From Coptis chinensis (taxonomy: Eukaryota; Streptophyta; Magnoliopsida; Ranunculales; Ranunculaceae): a stretch of DNA of 64,000 nucleotides. The DNA lies in contig CM027382.1 in NCBI GenBank assembly GCA_015680905.1, forward strand, positions 22,045,501-22,109,500, read 5' to 3'. The notes under the pieces were generated by a model. That model saw only the letters and a program-made list of their open reading frames with translations. It made no database searches and had not been told where the DNA came from. Below, piece after piece: positions 34,775 through 45,735 of this stretch. Position numbers and translations under genes: made by a program. Each line of letters starts with the position of its first letter. The first letter of the stretch is position 1.

Positions 34775-35393
34775 ATGGCTAGAAAATCATCAATCTCTTC
34801 CTCATCATCCAATAATCGTTGGAGATATATTCACTCATCTTATTATCTGAAACGTCCTAAACGATTAGCTTTCCTTTTCATTTCATTCGTTTTCCTCACT
34901 TTCTTCGTTTGGGATCGACAGTCTCTCATCAGAGAACACAAGGTAACACTTTATTCTTCTTCTTCTTTATTATTATTATACTTTTAACTAATTAACATGA
35001 TTATTGATTGGCAGGCAGAGATGACCAAATTATCTCAAGACTTTCTTCGATTGTAGAATCAGCTGCAAGAATTTAAATCTGCTTCAGGTGAAACTATGAT
35101 TACGAATGTTGAAATGATATGATTCGAGAGGGAAAGTCAAAGAAGCTATGTTCATGCATGGAGGATGAAAAACTTGGGGGGGGATGAAGGTTTAATTTGT
35201 TTTTCTTTATTTCCAATTACTTAGACTACTACTTCTTCATCATGTTCAATCTTCTTGTTTGTAGCCACGGACGAAGAATGGTGTTAATAGCTTTGGCGGC
35301 CTTGGACAACTTTGATAGACTCTCTTGATACACTATACATTATGGGGTTAGATGAGCAGTTCCAAAGGGCTAGAGAGTGAGTTCCACCTTTCT
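34775..35393 (+). pseudogene. MNS1: Alpha-1,2-mannosidase I (MNS1/MNS2) 5' exons, captured
   Basis: Exon 1 (34775-34942) encodes MARKSSISSSSSNN, then the membrane-anchor block YYLKRPKRLAFLFISFVFLT and WDRQSLIREH, as in Golgi class I alpha-mannosidases that trim Man8/Man9 N-glycans. After a GTAACA donor, exon 2 (about 35014-35098) encodes AEMTKLSQDF and NQLQEF with one in-frame stop. A third block (35105-35150) has VKEAM and HAWR in different frames. Around 35280-35393, NSFGGLG and LDTLYIMGLDEQFQRARE are separated by a frame change; a GTGAGT donor follows. The catalytic (GH47) core beyond this is missing, replaced by TIM21 exons. A further MNS1 exon lies at 38450. The symbol could equally be MNS2. 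Confidence 0.85.
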
Positions 35394-35489
35394 ATTTTAG
35401 AGCTCAAAATTAGCAAGGGAATCATCTCATCTTGTTTATCTCATATTGATAGTGATTGCTCAACAGGAACCCATATTGTTGTTAGAGGA

Positions 35490-37490
35490 AGGCACATGAA
35501 GGTGAGTATACTTAGTTTGTTGACTCCAAATCAATTAAATAAATGTTATGGAGGCATCCCCAGACATCCTTGTCTCACCAGATCTCTTGCATCTAGTTCT
35601 GATTCCCAATCATCCAGGCGAACCAAACAATGGTATGAAACTCAACTTAACGCATGGATAGTGTCGATTTTTGTTCCACGGTTTGTGCTTGTATTGCTTT
35701 CGGTTTAAATCATTCAAGCTAGAATACCATTGCCTCTCATTATACATTGTTTTTGTAATTATATTTGCAAAGTATTACTATCTAATGATACAAGTAATAA
35801 TCTAAGTTCGAAGTTACGTAATATGTGACTTGGGTTCTCTAATCTTTGTCCTCCTCGAGTCTATTGCAACGAGTCTAATCTGATGATTCTATGAAAATTG
35901 TATTTTATTCTTTTCTGTTCCATTTGACACAGTGTTTGCATAGTTAGAACTAATAAACGTATTTTCTTCTCTTGTTTATCCTGTAGAAGCAAAGAAAAGA
36001 CATCTCTACAGTTGATAATCCCTTTGATGCTCTGACGGACAATATTCCCGAGAAGCCAGTGACATTTACAGAAGGAGCCTTGTACAGTCTTATCATACTT
36101 GCTGGGCTTGGTGTTGCTACTGTCGCAGGATATGTTGTTTTTAAAGAGCATATCTTCCAACCAAAAGAGTGAGTATATTGTATTCCTTTCCCTTGAAATA
36201 TCTTTTGTCTAAATTTTGGGCGTCAAGGAGTTGATTATGGATTAAAATTTAACTACAACCTCATCACTCCTTTTAGGTACAAGGTTTATGGGAAGGCTCT
36301 GGAAAGGGTACAAGATCACAACCCAACTTGAGGCCTAACATGGGGACCCAAATGAGACTTTTAAAAACAATCAAAAGTCTTGGAGGCTTCTTTGGTTGAA
36401 ATTGAAATTAAAGTCCATGTTTTCAGGGGCCTTTACGAGGCCTTTCGAGAGTGTAGTAGGAGTTGCCTATTTTCCCTTAAGGATTTATATAGTGAGGATT
36501 CCTTGAACTTAACATGGATAGTTCTAAACGGTTGGGGGTGGGGGGATTGACTTTTTTTTCAGCCTTATTTTATCGCATTAAATTTTATTTGTTTTCTCAC
36601 AATGGTGCTTTGAACTGATTTTTCATCTGCTGAGTACTTGTGGCAGAGTGAAATTTCTTATCTCTCCGAGGGTTTCTTGAGTTTGATTTAATTCAACGTG
36701 CCCTAAAGGGTGTAAAGGTGTAGTGTAGACTCTACCACATTTGCATGCAATCAAAGCTCAACTTTTATTCTGTTTAACATTTCCTGAATTCAGGCTCAGC
36801 TGGATAATAATGAAGTGCTAAGATAGTACCGCCAGTGTCCTCTTTTTGTTTAGATATGTATTATAAAATATTGTCATGTGCTAAATCACTAACTAATCTG
36901 TTATAATGCTGTGCCACCAATTTTATACTTACCTCTAACTCCTTCCGTAATGGAAAAGAGTTATAAATGTTGTAATGTGCTGAATCACAAAATAATCCGT
37001 TATAATGCTCCGTGTCATCAGTTTTATATGTGCCTCTAACTCCTTCCGTAACGGAAAAGTTTCGCTCTTTATTTATGATGATTTCCTTTTCTTATCTCTT
37101 ATCAGGTTCGAGCGAGAATTGGATCTCCTATTACGGGCTATGGTCAGGAAAGCAGAAACCGAGCTGCTCGCCAAAGGATTCCGAACAGGAAATGGGCTGA
37201 CGAAGAGGGTGTTGAGCGAGTCGAGGTAACCTCTTACGAGATACCGTTTCTTATAACTTTGATTTTGAAGGTTCATCTCCCTTGCAATAAATATAGCTCA
37301 CCAACTCATTTTGTGTGTGCAGGTTAATTTCTATATACGTGGACCTCATGGAGCTGGTATGGTTTTTACAGAGATGTTCAACGACAAGGCGGACAAGCAG
37401 TGGAAGTTCACTTACTTGATCGTGGAGATCAAATCGCCTTGTCCAGCACAACTGATGCTGGAATCTTACGTCCCAGATTTGAGTGGTTGA
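35490..37490 (+). pseudogene. TIM21: TIM21 gene copy, captured
   Basis: Exon-like blocks: about 35500-35638 (a possible presequence, CLTRSLASSSDSQSSRRT), 35987-36168 ([20 protein letters not shown], then a membrane segment [20 protein letters not shown] and KEHIFQPKE before GTGAGT), 36277-36325 (YKVYGKALERVQDH), 37107-37226 ([20 protein letters not shown], then EEGVERVE before GTAACC) and 37322-37490 ([28 protein letters not shown], ending SYVPDLSG-stop). TIM21 is the inner-membrane subunit of the TIM23 mitochondrial import complex. The exons are well preserved and mostly in frame with GT-AG borders; the third exon lacks an obvious donor at the expected place, and I did not identify a start codon. 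It sits between MNS1 exons in the same orientation. Confidence 0.85.
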
Positions 37491-38445
37491 GATGGGAACC
37501 TAACGATGAGCAAATGAAAGTGTGAAACCGCTATACGTGATCTCCTTATCTGGTAAGTTCGTTCCATTATTGGTTTATGTTGTAGTGGGCTTTTCTGTGT
37601 ATGCATAGGGGTTCCCTGTATTTACTGAACCAAGTCTTGAGTCTTGACAATTGCGCATTTGAGTTCATCTGGTACGAGTTCGATAGATCACTCTTGAAGG
37701 TGATACAGTTTTGACTATAGACTCATTGATAAATTTTGGTGTTGATGCAGTAGTTCTGCTATATCAATATGATAATCATTTACTGATAAAAAGAGCATCC
37801 TGAACCCTTGTACCCCAGTAACAGACAGTGAAAAACTTGAACAGAGTTTTAATTCTTTTGTTTAGAAGATAACATATAAAAACAAAGTTGCACAGTTACA
37901 ATGCCAGATAGTGTAAGAATATTGAGTAACTGATAAGAAGGCCGTGTCCATAGTTGCTGCAATGCCAATCCAAGCTAAAAACCCATGTGACACCAAATTT
38001 GATGAAGAAACTCTTCAGTTTTGTAGGTTGTGCCTTCTTAGACTAATGAATCAACAATGACAGGTTCCATTATTTAATTTTTTTGTACAAATAATTTTCT
38101 GATCTTTGGATTTTGAGGGTATTTTCTTCAACACATGAATCAAGTGGTTGTAGACCGTCTGCTTCAATTTTTGTCATGTAGAGCCAACAAAATATAGTCT
38201 ACATCTTTAGGGCGACGTTTGAAAATTAAAAAATGAGTTGCTTTACATCTTGTTGCTAAACTTTCATACTGCTCACCTTTCATACCGTACCTAGTATTTT
38301 TCTTTAGGGCCTGATGTTATAAGAGAAGATACTTTTACCATTTTATGATTAGTGTTTCTGTACATTCTGTTACTCACCTTTCATACTGCTTATGTTCTTG
38401 AGTGTTGACTAATGAGTAATGACCTTGATCACATGCAGCTTTTAC
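37491..38445. other. No supported exon in the Pack-CACTA
   Basis: The stretch between the last TIM21 exon and the late MNS1 exon is AT-rich, with no frame I can assign. It looks like intron or 3' flank that was carried along with the captured genes. Confidence 0.45.
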
Positions 38446-38449
38446 AAGT

Positions 38450-38503
38450 ACTTGCTTAAGGTCTGGATACAGGGGAACAAAACTGAAGCGGTAAAGCATT
38501 ATA
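38450..38503 (+). pseudogene. MNS1: Late exon of alpha-mannosidase I, captured
   Basis: After an ACATGCAG acceptor the plus strand encodes [18 protein letters not shown], then KHYR, followed by a GTGAGA donor. This matches the [23 protein letters not shown] region in the GH47 catalytic domain. It lies about 3 kb downstream of the N-terminal MNS1 exons, with TIM21 between, so the middle exons of MNS1 are missing. The frame here is intact with both splice sites. Confidence 0.8.
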
Positions 38504-39229
38504 GGTGAGAAGCTCTTTCTTTGGTCATCATATCTTTGTGTTTTCCTTTTTGCTGCTAATGATTTCTGCTTTACCAATCAAATGGAGCAAATGCATCTAT
38601 TACTCTTTTCCTTATGAAACTAATATGCATGATATCAACATAATATCTTTTGATTTTGGGAATATGTCCCTATTGCTTCAAATTTTGGTCATCATTAGTA
38701 ACAAAATGTTCATACTTTTTAAAATAGAATAGTTAGGTACATAGTTTCCTTTCCTGTGGTTGTCTCTATTATATCTGTAAATAATGCTACACCATATGAG
38801 ATCATTTTTGTTTCATTACTAACAAAGTACAACTCTTTCTTACTCTTTTTTTATCTACAATTTCTCTGCCCCATTTATCTCCGTGTTTGAAACTAATGTC
38901 TTGATGACTAGATGCTTCTAGTTGGGTGTCATGGTTAGAGAATCCACATTATTTGCTCTATATATTATTATTGGATACAAGTGTTTGTTTGAAAATTTGA
39001 ATTTCACTTGGTACAAAGTAGGTCGACCTGCTCTATACATTGTTATGTTCCGACCCCTTCTTTTTAGAGTTATGTTGGGTCCATGGCTTGCTAGGTTTAT
39101 AGAAGCGGTGCTTTTGTTTATATAAAGTGTTTCAAAGCCTTTTAGAATAGCTAGATAGATCATTTTGTTGTCGTTCAATGTGTTGTTCAATGTGTTGTGT
39201 AGGGTATCAATTTGATGGAAGGAAAAGCA

Positions 39230-39500
39230 AGAAGCAGACCAAAATAACTGCTCTCCAATCAAATGATCATAATCACCTCAAGCTCCTCGTCAAGGGAAAA
39301 GTTTAAAATTCCACCCTCTATTTTCTCATTTGTTCAACTTCTTACTTTCTTTAGGTGGATTTTCAAATATTTAATTAATTACATGAGTTTAATTAGTACT
39401 ATCGTATTTCTAAATTCATTATTTGTTTTGTGAATTTTTAGGAATTAGATGGACTTTGTGGAGCCGCATTAGGATTTATAGTGAGTGAAGCCATCACCAA
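39230..39500 (+). other. Unidentified exon-like stretches in the Pack-CACTA
   Basis: Around 39240-39302, QTKITALQSNDHNHLKLLVK is open, and around 39442-39490 ELDGLCGAALGFIVSEAI follows an AG acceptor-like TTTTTAG. The composition is more gene-like than the surroundings, but I do not recognise the source. Confidence 0.25.
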
Positions 39501-39876
39501 TACTTGGTATTGCAATGATTCGAGATTGCTTGGAAAATTGTATTGAATATGTTACCCTTATTTGTAAATATGAATTTGTAACTTTTAGAAAATATTTTGA
39601 AGTTATATTGTATACATGGTTTAACGAATATCCTATTTTTTTCAGTATTTTGCTTGTGTTTGCTATTATTTACTTGTCAAATGGTATGAAAATGCAATGG
39701 GAACTTTATCATGGAATTGAAATGTTTGTTTCAATATGAAAATTAGATGTTTGTTTCAATATAGGACAAGTAGTGTTATTTTTGCAGGTTAAGTGCGTCT
39801 TAATAAAATGGGGCAGATTTAGCTGGTTGCTACAAAATTGGTTTTTTTTTATTATTATTATTTGCAACCCATCAGC

Positions 39877-40222
39877 AACGGTTCATAACCGTTACAAATT
39901 TAAAAACATTGCTAAAATTTTATACGAAATAGGCATAAACAAGCGTTACAAATAATATTTGCAACGCTTAAAAACCGTTGGAAAGTTTTTCTTGCAACGG
40001 TTAATAAGCGTTGGAATTTTTTGTTTGCAATGGTCAATAAGCGTTGGAAATTTTAGTTTGCAACGGTTAATAACCGTTGGAAATTTCTGTTTGCAACGCT
40101 TATTAACCGTTGCAAAAATTTCCAACACTTTACCCAGGCCATATTTGCAACGCTTAAAAAGCGTTGCAAAAATTATTAGTAACGGTTTTTTGCCGTTGAA
40201 AATAGCCTGTTATGGTGTAGTG
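39877..40222 (+). repeat. Right subterminal array and terminus of the Pack-CACTA
   Basis: About eight dyads, such as CAACGGTTAATAACCGTTG and CAACGCTTAAAAAGCGTTG, recur at about 36-38 base spacing from 39877 to 40200, followed by the terminus GGTGTAGTG at 40222. In En/Spm such motifs bind TNPA. Confidence 0.9.
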
Positions 40223-41275
40223 TAAGTTTGGTCGCTTTATGAAAAAACCACAAAGTCCGTCGCACCATTGACTGGTGTCTTCGATAGTATCGTGTTTAGA
40301 TTCAGAATCACCGGTTTCAAAGTGGTGTCTTCGATAGTATCGTGTTTAGATTCAGAATCACCGGTTTCAAAGGGATGGCAGGGAATGCTTTCTACAACAT
40401 AAGTTAGTTCCCACGAAATCTGAGGCCGAGATCGAGTGGTCAAAGTGGAAGCAAAGTTTTGGCTATGAGGTGTATCGTCAGGAAGTATATCATCAGAAAG
40501 GATATCATCCGATATGGTATCCTCATAATGGAGGCTATCATTAGAGATGGTATCTTCACTGGTCATTGAAACGACTATACACAAAGAAGGGATGACAAAG
40601 GTATTTTTAATATCGTCAATTCAAGATTTACAAAGCATTATTAGCAGCATGATATTAGAGTATCGGCAATGTCGATATAAAAGTTGAATTATTGAAAATA
40701 CCGATGTATATATATATATATATTGGAATAACATAGTGTTGGATTATCGGAAATATCGTGATATATGCCGATAGTTAAGCCATAACAAACAAAAAAATAC
40801 AAATAATGTTATGAATAAAAAGATTCGAACTTTTATATGTTTTGAAGTTTAAAGTAGTAATGTATGTCACTGCATAAGCATTAGCACACAAGCACATGCA
40901 GATTTAAGGGATTCAATTGAAAACTAAAGTTAAAACAAATTGTTGTATCTATTATTACTAAAGTAAGTATTTCAATGCATGTTTTAGAAAGATTAACGAA
41001 GTGCAGGACGAAAGAACGTACCTTATGGGTTGCAAGAGTGATGGGTTTTCAAGAGAATGAGATTAACCTTATGGAAAGTTGAAGAAGAAGAAAACTAGAG
41101 TTTTGTGTTTGGAAGCGTACGAAGAAGCTAAAGAGGGAGAAACGGTTAAGGTTTAAATTTATAATATTAAAACATTGGACCGGGTGGCTATTTGGGCCCG
41201 ATAGTTTTCATATCCATTATCTGATATAACCGCTTCTCGAAAAGTTGAAATTTCAAATGAAAATTTCAAGATTTC

Positions 41276-41720
41276 GAGAGGGGGCGATGTAGTGGGCAAA
41301 TATCATACTCATAGATATGTTTCTTTCAGTATTTTAAAACTTGAGATATTAGTATAAGGGTCAATATCTCGATAAATGTCAGGGATATTTGAAATGTTTT
41401 GCGCATGCATAAGGCGGGAAAGAGAATAGAAAGAGGAAGGACACATGGCGAAAGCAGGTTGGGTCAAAGGCATTTGGGAAGACTATAAAAAGGTTGGATG
41501 AAGAAGAAAATGATTCATTCAATTCAGATTACAAAAAACTGTATAAACATGAGAGAGAAAGAGTAAACTATAGAGAAATTGTAACAAACTTTATCATCAA
41601 TCAATAAACACATCGCTTATCTTCATCTTTCATTCATATCTTCATCATGAATTGTGTGAACTAAGAACATTAATTGGAAGTAAGTGTTCTTGGCAATCTC
41701 AATATATATATATATATATA
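41276..41720 (+). mobile_element. 3' LTR with polypurine tract (fossil), interrupted by the Pack-MULE
   Basis: A purine tract (GAGAGGGGGCGA) is followed at 41288 by TGTAGTGGGCAAATATC, a typical LTR start. A TATA box (GACTATAAAAAGG) is at about 41481 and a polyadenylation-type CAATAAACA at about 41603. The right side runs into a TA repeat and the Pack-MULE terminus. The tract-LTR order shows that the retroelement is in plus orientation, so its gene on the left is antisense. Confidence 0.6.
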
Positions 41721-41917
41721 GGGATACAGACATTGAAGTAACTTTGTAGCCACATTCAGGGCCGTAATGCTGAATCCCAAACCATTCATCTGGTGCAATC
41801 CAACGGATGTGACCAAAATTTGACCGAAGCAATCGCGAGTTCTAAATCACGAAATATGGGAGGGTATTTTAGGAAACAAAATTTGACGGAAGCCAAAAAT
41901 AGAATTTTCTCTCCAAA
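41721..41917 (+). repeat. Left terminal inverted repeat of the Pack-MULE
   Basis: It begins GGGATACAG and shares long runs with the complement of the right arm, for example CATTCATCTGGTGCAATCCA and GACCGAAGCAATCGCGAGTT. It ends about 75 bases before the HGH1-type ATG, so transcripts of the captured gene could start in or near this arm. Confidence 0.9.
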
Positions 41918-41991
41918 TAGAATCGCGATTGCTCTCTCCTCTCTCTTTGTCTCTGCTGAGAAATCGAAAACCTCAAAACCTTTATTTGCCA

Positions 41992-42436
41992 ATGGCGACT
42001 GAGCTAGAAGAACTCCTTCAATTCCTTTCTTTCCCTTCTCTACAAGTAACTTCCATATTACTCTCTTCTCTTGTCACTTTTCAACTAACCATGAAAAAGA
42101 ACACATCTTTTATTCTCTTTCTTCGTTGCTTTTTACTTTGTTAATTGAATTTCATTTTTATGTTTTTCCGTAAAGAAGGAGTCGTTGATATAGTGAGAGA
42201 TTTGACAGGTTTTGAAGATGGATTGCAAGCTCTTACGTACTATTCTCAGATTGTGTTTCCTTCACTGTCTTGTCTCTTGGCTGAAAATAAGGTGCCCATT
42301 TCATTCTGTAATTTCATAATAATATATGTATGGGCTACTAAAATTTTTTTCTATGTTTCAGGAGATTTCAGAACCTGCAGCTCAAGCTCTTGTCAATCTA
42401 TCTGAAAATTCGGAACTATCAATAAAGATGATTGAA
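41992..42436 (+). pseudogene. HGH1: HGH1-homologue 5' exons, captured
   Basis: Exon 1 (41992-42045) encodes MATELEELLQFLSFPSLQ before a GTAACT donor. Exon 2 (42176-42291) encodes EGVVDIVRDLTGFEDGLQAL and LSCLLAENK between AG and GT borders. Exon 3 (from 42362) encodes EISEPAAQALVNLSENSELS and IKMIE. This is the start of the armadillo-like HGH1 protein (DUF383/DUF384), a chaperone cofactor for translation factor eEF2 in yeast. Reading frames and splice sites are intact through exon 3, where sequence changes to homoserine kinase. The initiating ATG context suggests it could still be translated as a chimera. Confidence 0.85.
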
Positions 42437-42765
42437 TATGAGTATTGTATGGCTCTTCATAAGAGTATTGTCTGGCAAGCCATGAGCTCTGCTTATATGT
42501 TTAATTATTACCAGCAATGTATGGCTCCATTTGATAAGGACTTGTTTTTTGTTCTTGTTAATCCTGAATTTGAAGCCCCAACGAAGAAAATGAGGGCGGT
42601 ATTACCGACTGAAATCAGTATGAAGGAACATATTTGGAACAGTAGTTAAGCAGGAGCGTTGGTTGCATCAGTGCTTCAAGGAGATTTAAGAGTATTGGGT
42701 AAGGCAATGTCATTGGACAAGATTGTTGAACCCAAAAGAAAAAGGCTTGCAACGCGTTGTTGTTA
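42437..42765 (+). pseudogene. HSK: Homoserine kinase fragment fused in frame to HGH1
   Basis: The HGH1 frame continues through about 95 unassigned bases into FDKDLFFVLVNPEFEAPTKK and MRAVLPTEISMKEHIWNSS, then a stop at 42649; beyond it the same frame reads AGALVASVLQGDLRVLGKAM and SLDKIVEPKRKR. This is the GHMP-type homoserine kinase of threonine synthesis (plastid), region VLVxPEFEAPTKKMRAxLP. The N-terminal ATP-binding half and the C-terminal GAGPT part are absent. The join inside one open frame makes a two-gene chimera of about 190 residues if spliced as described. Confidence 0.85.
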
Positions 42766-43970
42766 AAGGCAAGTGTCAATAACTTGTCCCCTGTTGTTAC
42801 TCTGCTTTGCATTTGAACAGAGTTCTTAACTTCTTTTCAATAATCTAGAACCTTATAGACCGCTTCAGATTGGTATGCTTTACTTTGACATATTTTTGTT
42901 GTCTCTCATTCAAAATTGAAATGGCACTATGTTTCCTATTAGATAGTCATCTGCGTAGAAATCACATTGTCTAAGATGTAGAACTTTCATTGTTCATTAA
43001 CTAAATGTTGCCATTTTTGGAAGTTAGGGTCATCGGTTTGGTGGTTTAGTGGTAGTTCTTGGCTTCAATCGACGGAATGCCGTTGTAGGTGGCAAAATAG
43101 GTTAAGTTGTTCGGGTTGACGATAACCTTGTTCATCGTTCATTAACCGAATGTTACCAGTTTTTGGAAGTTAGGGTCATCAATTTGGTGTACTTTTTGCT
43201 TCTTCGTCGTTGTAGGTGGCAAAATAGGTTAAGCTATTAGGGTTGATGATAACCTTGTCAATGAATTGTAAGGATGATTGGAGTATTTGCAACATGTAAA
43301 ACTGGACTTTATAATCGTGTGACGTGATTTGTTTAGTTAGTAGACTAATGCCTCTCGAATGAGTGCTTTCGATTAATTTGTGAATGTGGCTTAATTAATT
43401 GCGGCATGAATTGTGGTGTAGGACACGATTATAATTTATGAGCAGGTATTTTCTTCATAAATAATAGGAACTGCCTATTCTCATGTTTTTAATGTCAAAA
43501 AAATAAAAAGTCGATTAGAGAAGAATAACAGTTATGTTGTGATAATTAAATTATTTGAAAGTTTTTGTCGGACCGTTAGTTGAATAGAAAGATCATAATA
43601 GCATCTCTGGTGGACAAAACTACAAAGTGAATGGTACAACTAAATTTGGGTATATCGCTACACGTTTCACAATCTTTTCTCGCAAAGAGATATTTGGAAG
43701 GTGGAGCTTTATTTATTTATTTATTTATTTTATTTGGTTAAGTTGGGTTTTACGGACAAACATTCTCCATCAATTCAAGTGCTAATAGACAAAATTTGAA
43801 ACGAAGAAAGTGATTGGAAAGACAGAGACCATTAACACCATTAAGCATAGTTTCATAACTATATTCTCAAGGATCTGTTTCATTCTATGAATTAAGTTGC
43901 TCGTGTGTTTCTTGCTTCCCTATGTGACGAAAGTACCTATTTTGAGTTTATTCCAATTCAAAGGTATCTT
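42766..43970. repeat. Intergenic part of the Pack-MULE with a tandem duplication
   Basis: No gene is recognised. Two copies of a block holding GGAAGTTAGGGTCATC, GTTGTAGGTGGCAAAATAGG and GATAACCTTGT lie at about 43019-43132 and 43160-43260. A (TTTA)n microsatellite is at about 43710-43735. Confidence 0.6.
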
Positions 43971-44560
43971 CTCCCCGCAGGTTAATCAGATTGTTAATCC
44001 ATTCAAGCACGGTTCTGAGAATCCATTCAAGCAAAGACTAGACTCAAAAAAGCTGCAGGATGGGGTGTGATGGTTAGCCATCGAAGTGGTGAGACAGAGG
44101 ATAATTTTATTGCAGATCTCTCTGTTGGCTGGCAAGTTTAACGGGACAGGTTTGAATATGGTTCTCCTTAGCCCGGTAGAAATGTTTTGTAATTTTCTTG
44201 AGAATGTTGAGTTGATTTTTTTTTTTCTTATTTTTCTCTTACAGATAAAAAGGTGCTCCCTGCCGGAGTGAGCGGGTGGCTAAGTATAATCAGGTATTTC
44301 TCTCTTTCCTTTTTGTAGTTGCTGGCTTATCTATGTAAAATATGAAAGTGGCATAGCTTTTCCTGGTTCTACATATGCTAGTTATATCTTTTCGTACTAC
44401 CAAAGCACAAATACGTTGAGAATGCAACAAAGTACATTTGGTCATGTATACTCTACTTGTAATCTTATTTAATGATCTTCAACTTTGATGCAGCTTTGGC
44501 GCATTGAAGAGGAGCTTGGGAACGTCGTTATGTTGGTGAAGCTTTCAGGATCTCCTTAGA
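43971..44560 (+). other. Unidentified exon-like blocks in the Pack-MULE
   Basis: After a CCCCGCAG acceptor-like site, [20 protein letters not shown] is open until a stop near 44070. Around 44487-44560, after GATGCAG, LWRIEEELGNVVMLVKLSGS is open. These look like exons of a further captured gene or genes, but I cannot name them. Confidence 0.3.
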
Positions 44561-45735
44561 AAATACTTGGATCACACCTAAATTTTTTTATCTTAAAAAT
44601 AATGCATTGAAGCAAATTCACCACAAGGTTGAGAATGGAAACCAATGATTACCTTCGATCTAAAGCAAGTTTTTCAGACATTAGAAGTTTTGGGTGCAGC
44701 CAACCGGCTTATATAGGATTTTGATGAGGGACCTCTAGGGGTGAGGAAATCATGTTCTTTTCGGTGTTTGAATAATCTTTTTCGGGAGGGATCGAGAGAT
44801 ATTTTTCTTGATTTAAGAATCTTGTTTCCATTTGTATTTGTTTTGGTTAAAATGTAATGGTATAATGTTGAATGTGATATGTGTAACCTGTATCACGGAC
44901 CTCAATTCCCTTGTTTTTTAAACAAAGTTGTTTGTAGTTTCTTGTTTGTGAATTTCTATTGCTGGTCAAGAACAAAATTTAAAAAGTAGTTCTGTAAACA
45001 TCGGGTAAATGTTTCTTGTTTGATTTGATATGCACCTCGTTTGCCAAATTTTGATTTTATCTATCCCGAAATGCTTATAGACATCCTCTAAATTCTTCCC
45101 GCTTTCAACTTGGACAAGAACGTGACCATTTTTTTTAGGTAAAGACAGGACGCGTTATTTGTAAGAAATGAATGAATACGTCTTGGCATGATCACTCAAT
45201 CTATGTCACTGTGACCTAAAAAACGTACTCACCTTTGGGTAATTGGATACAAGTCAAGTTTGTCAAAATCCTCAATAGCTATTATGATGGGGAGACACGC
45301 TGACAATTTTAGGCTGGTCAAGTGAACGACGTTTGTAGACATCACGACCCTATCATGTTAGAATGGTCGAAATCGTGAATATTTTTGAGCCATGTATATA
45401 TAATTCAATATACTAATTTTATACCTCATGGTGATTTATAGTTTGTGTTTTTGGTATTCTTTGCCCATTTTATTATACTAGCCAAGACGAAAAAAAAAAT
45501 TACGGAGGAGAACTTAAAAGTTTTAGAGTTGGCTTGCTTTTTTAGGATGCTTTCGGAACTTCAATTCATTAGGTAATTAGCTCCAAGCATGTCCGTGTCA
45601 ATGTCCGTGTGTAATCTACTAAGTTCATATTCTTTTGAAATCCCTTTTAAGTGAACTATACCAACATAGCGACTGCCAATATCACCATGAAACGAATGCA
45701 CTTACTTATCCATCACATGCAATCAATAATGATAA
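44561..45735. other. No supported gene
   Basis: AT-rich interior of the Pack-MULE without assignable frames on either strand. Confidence 0.4.

Larger units (their letters stand above)
34322..40222 (+). mobile_element. Pack-CACTA: non-autonomous CACTA carrying host gene fragments
   Basis: The left end is CACTACACCATAATAGG at 34322 and the right end is the complement of CACTACACCATAACAGG, ending at 40222. Both ends carry palindromic subterminal motifs of the CAACGGTTAATAACCGTTG type. No CACTA transposase is inside. Instead the 5.9-kb interior holds exons of alpha-mannosidase I and TIM21 with their introns. Flanking triplets are TAG (left) and TAA (right), one mismatch from a 3-bp target duplication. 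The element interrupts the retroelement antisense gene, so it is younger than that element. Confidence 0.85.
33540..41287 (-). mobile_element. Retroelement with antisense gene, split by a CACTA insertion (fossil)
   Basis: Minus-strand blocks at 40584-40235 (acidic, serine-rich: SEDTISNDSLHYEDTISDD) and, left of the inserted CACTA, at 34320-33540 (LSHLNISPGQGMGNFWRLMF, DRIRLSDILMHYRF, then a lysine-rich stretch) are parts of one antisense gene of the same type as that at 10.6-11.8 kb. On the right it leads to a polypurine tract (GAGAGGGGGCGA) next to a plus-strand LTR at 41288. It is broken and old. The family is probably Ty3/gypsy, Tat-like, by inference. Confidence 0.5.

Noticed and set aside
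39946-40128. 60-residue frame with a repeating NRCK pattern
   Set aside because: It is the translation of the CACTA subterminal dyad array, not a protein.
32633-41720. A single LTR retrotransposon bounded by the LTRs at 32633 and 41288
   Set aside because: The two LTR starts differ (TGTTGGGATGG versus TGTAGTGGGCA), so they belong to different elements.
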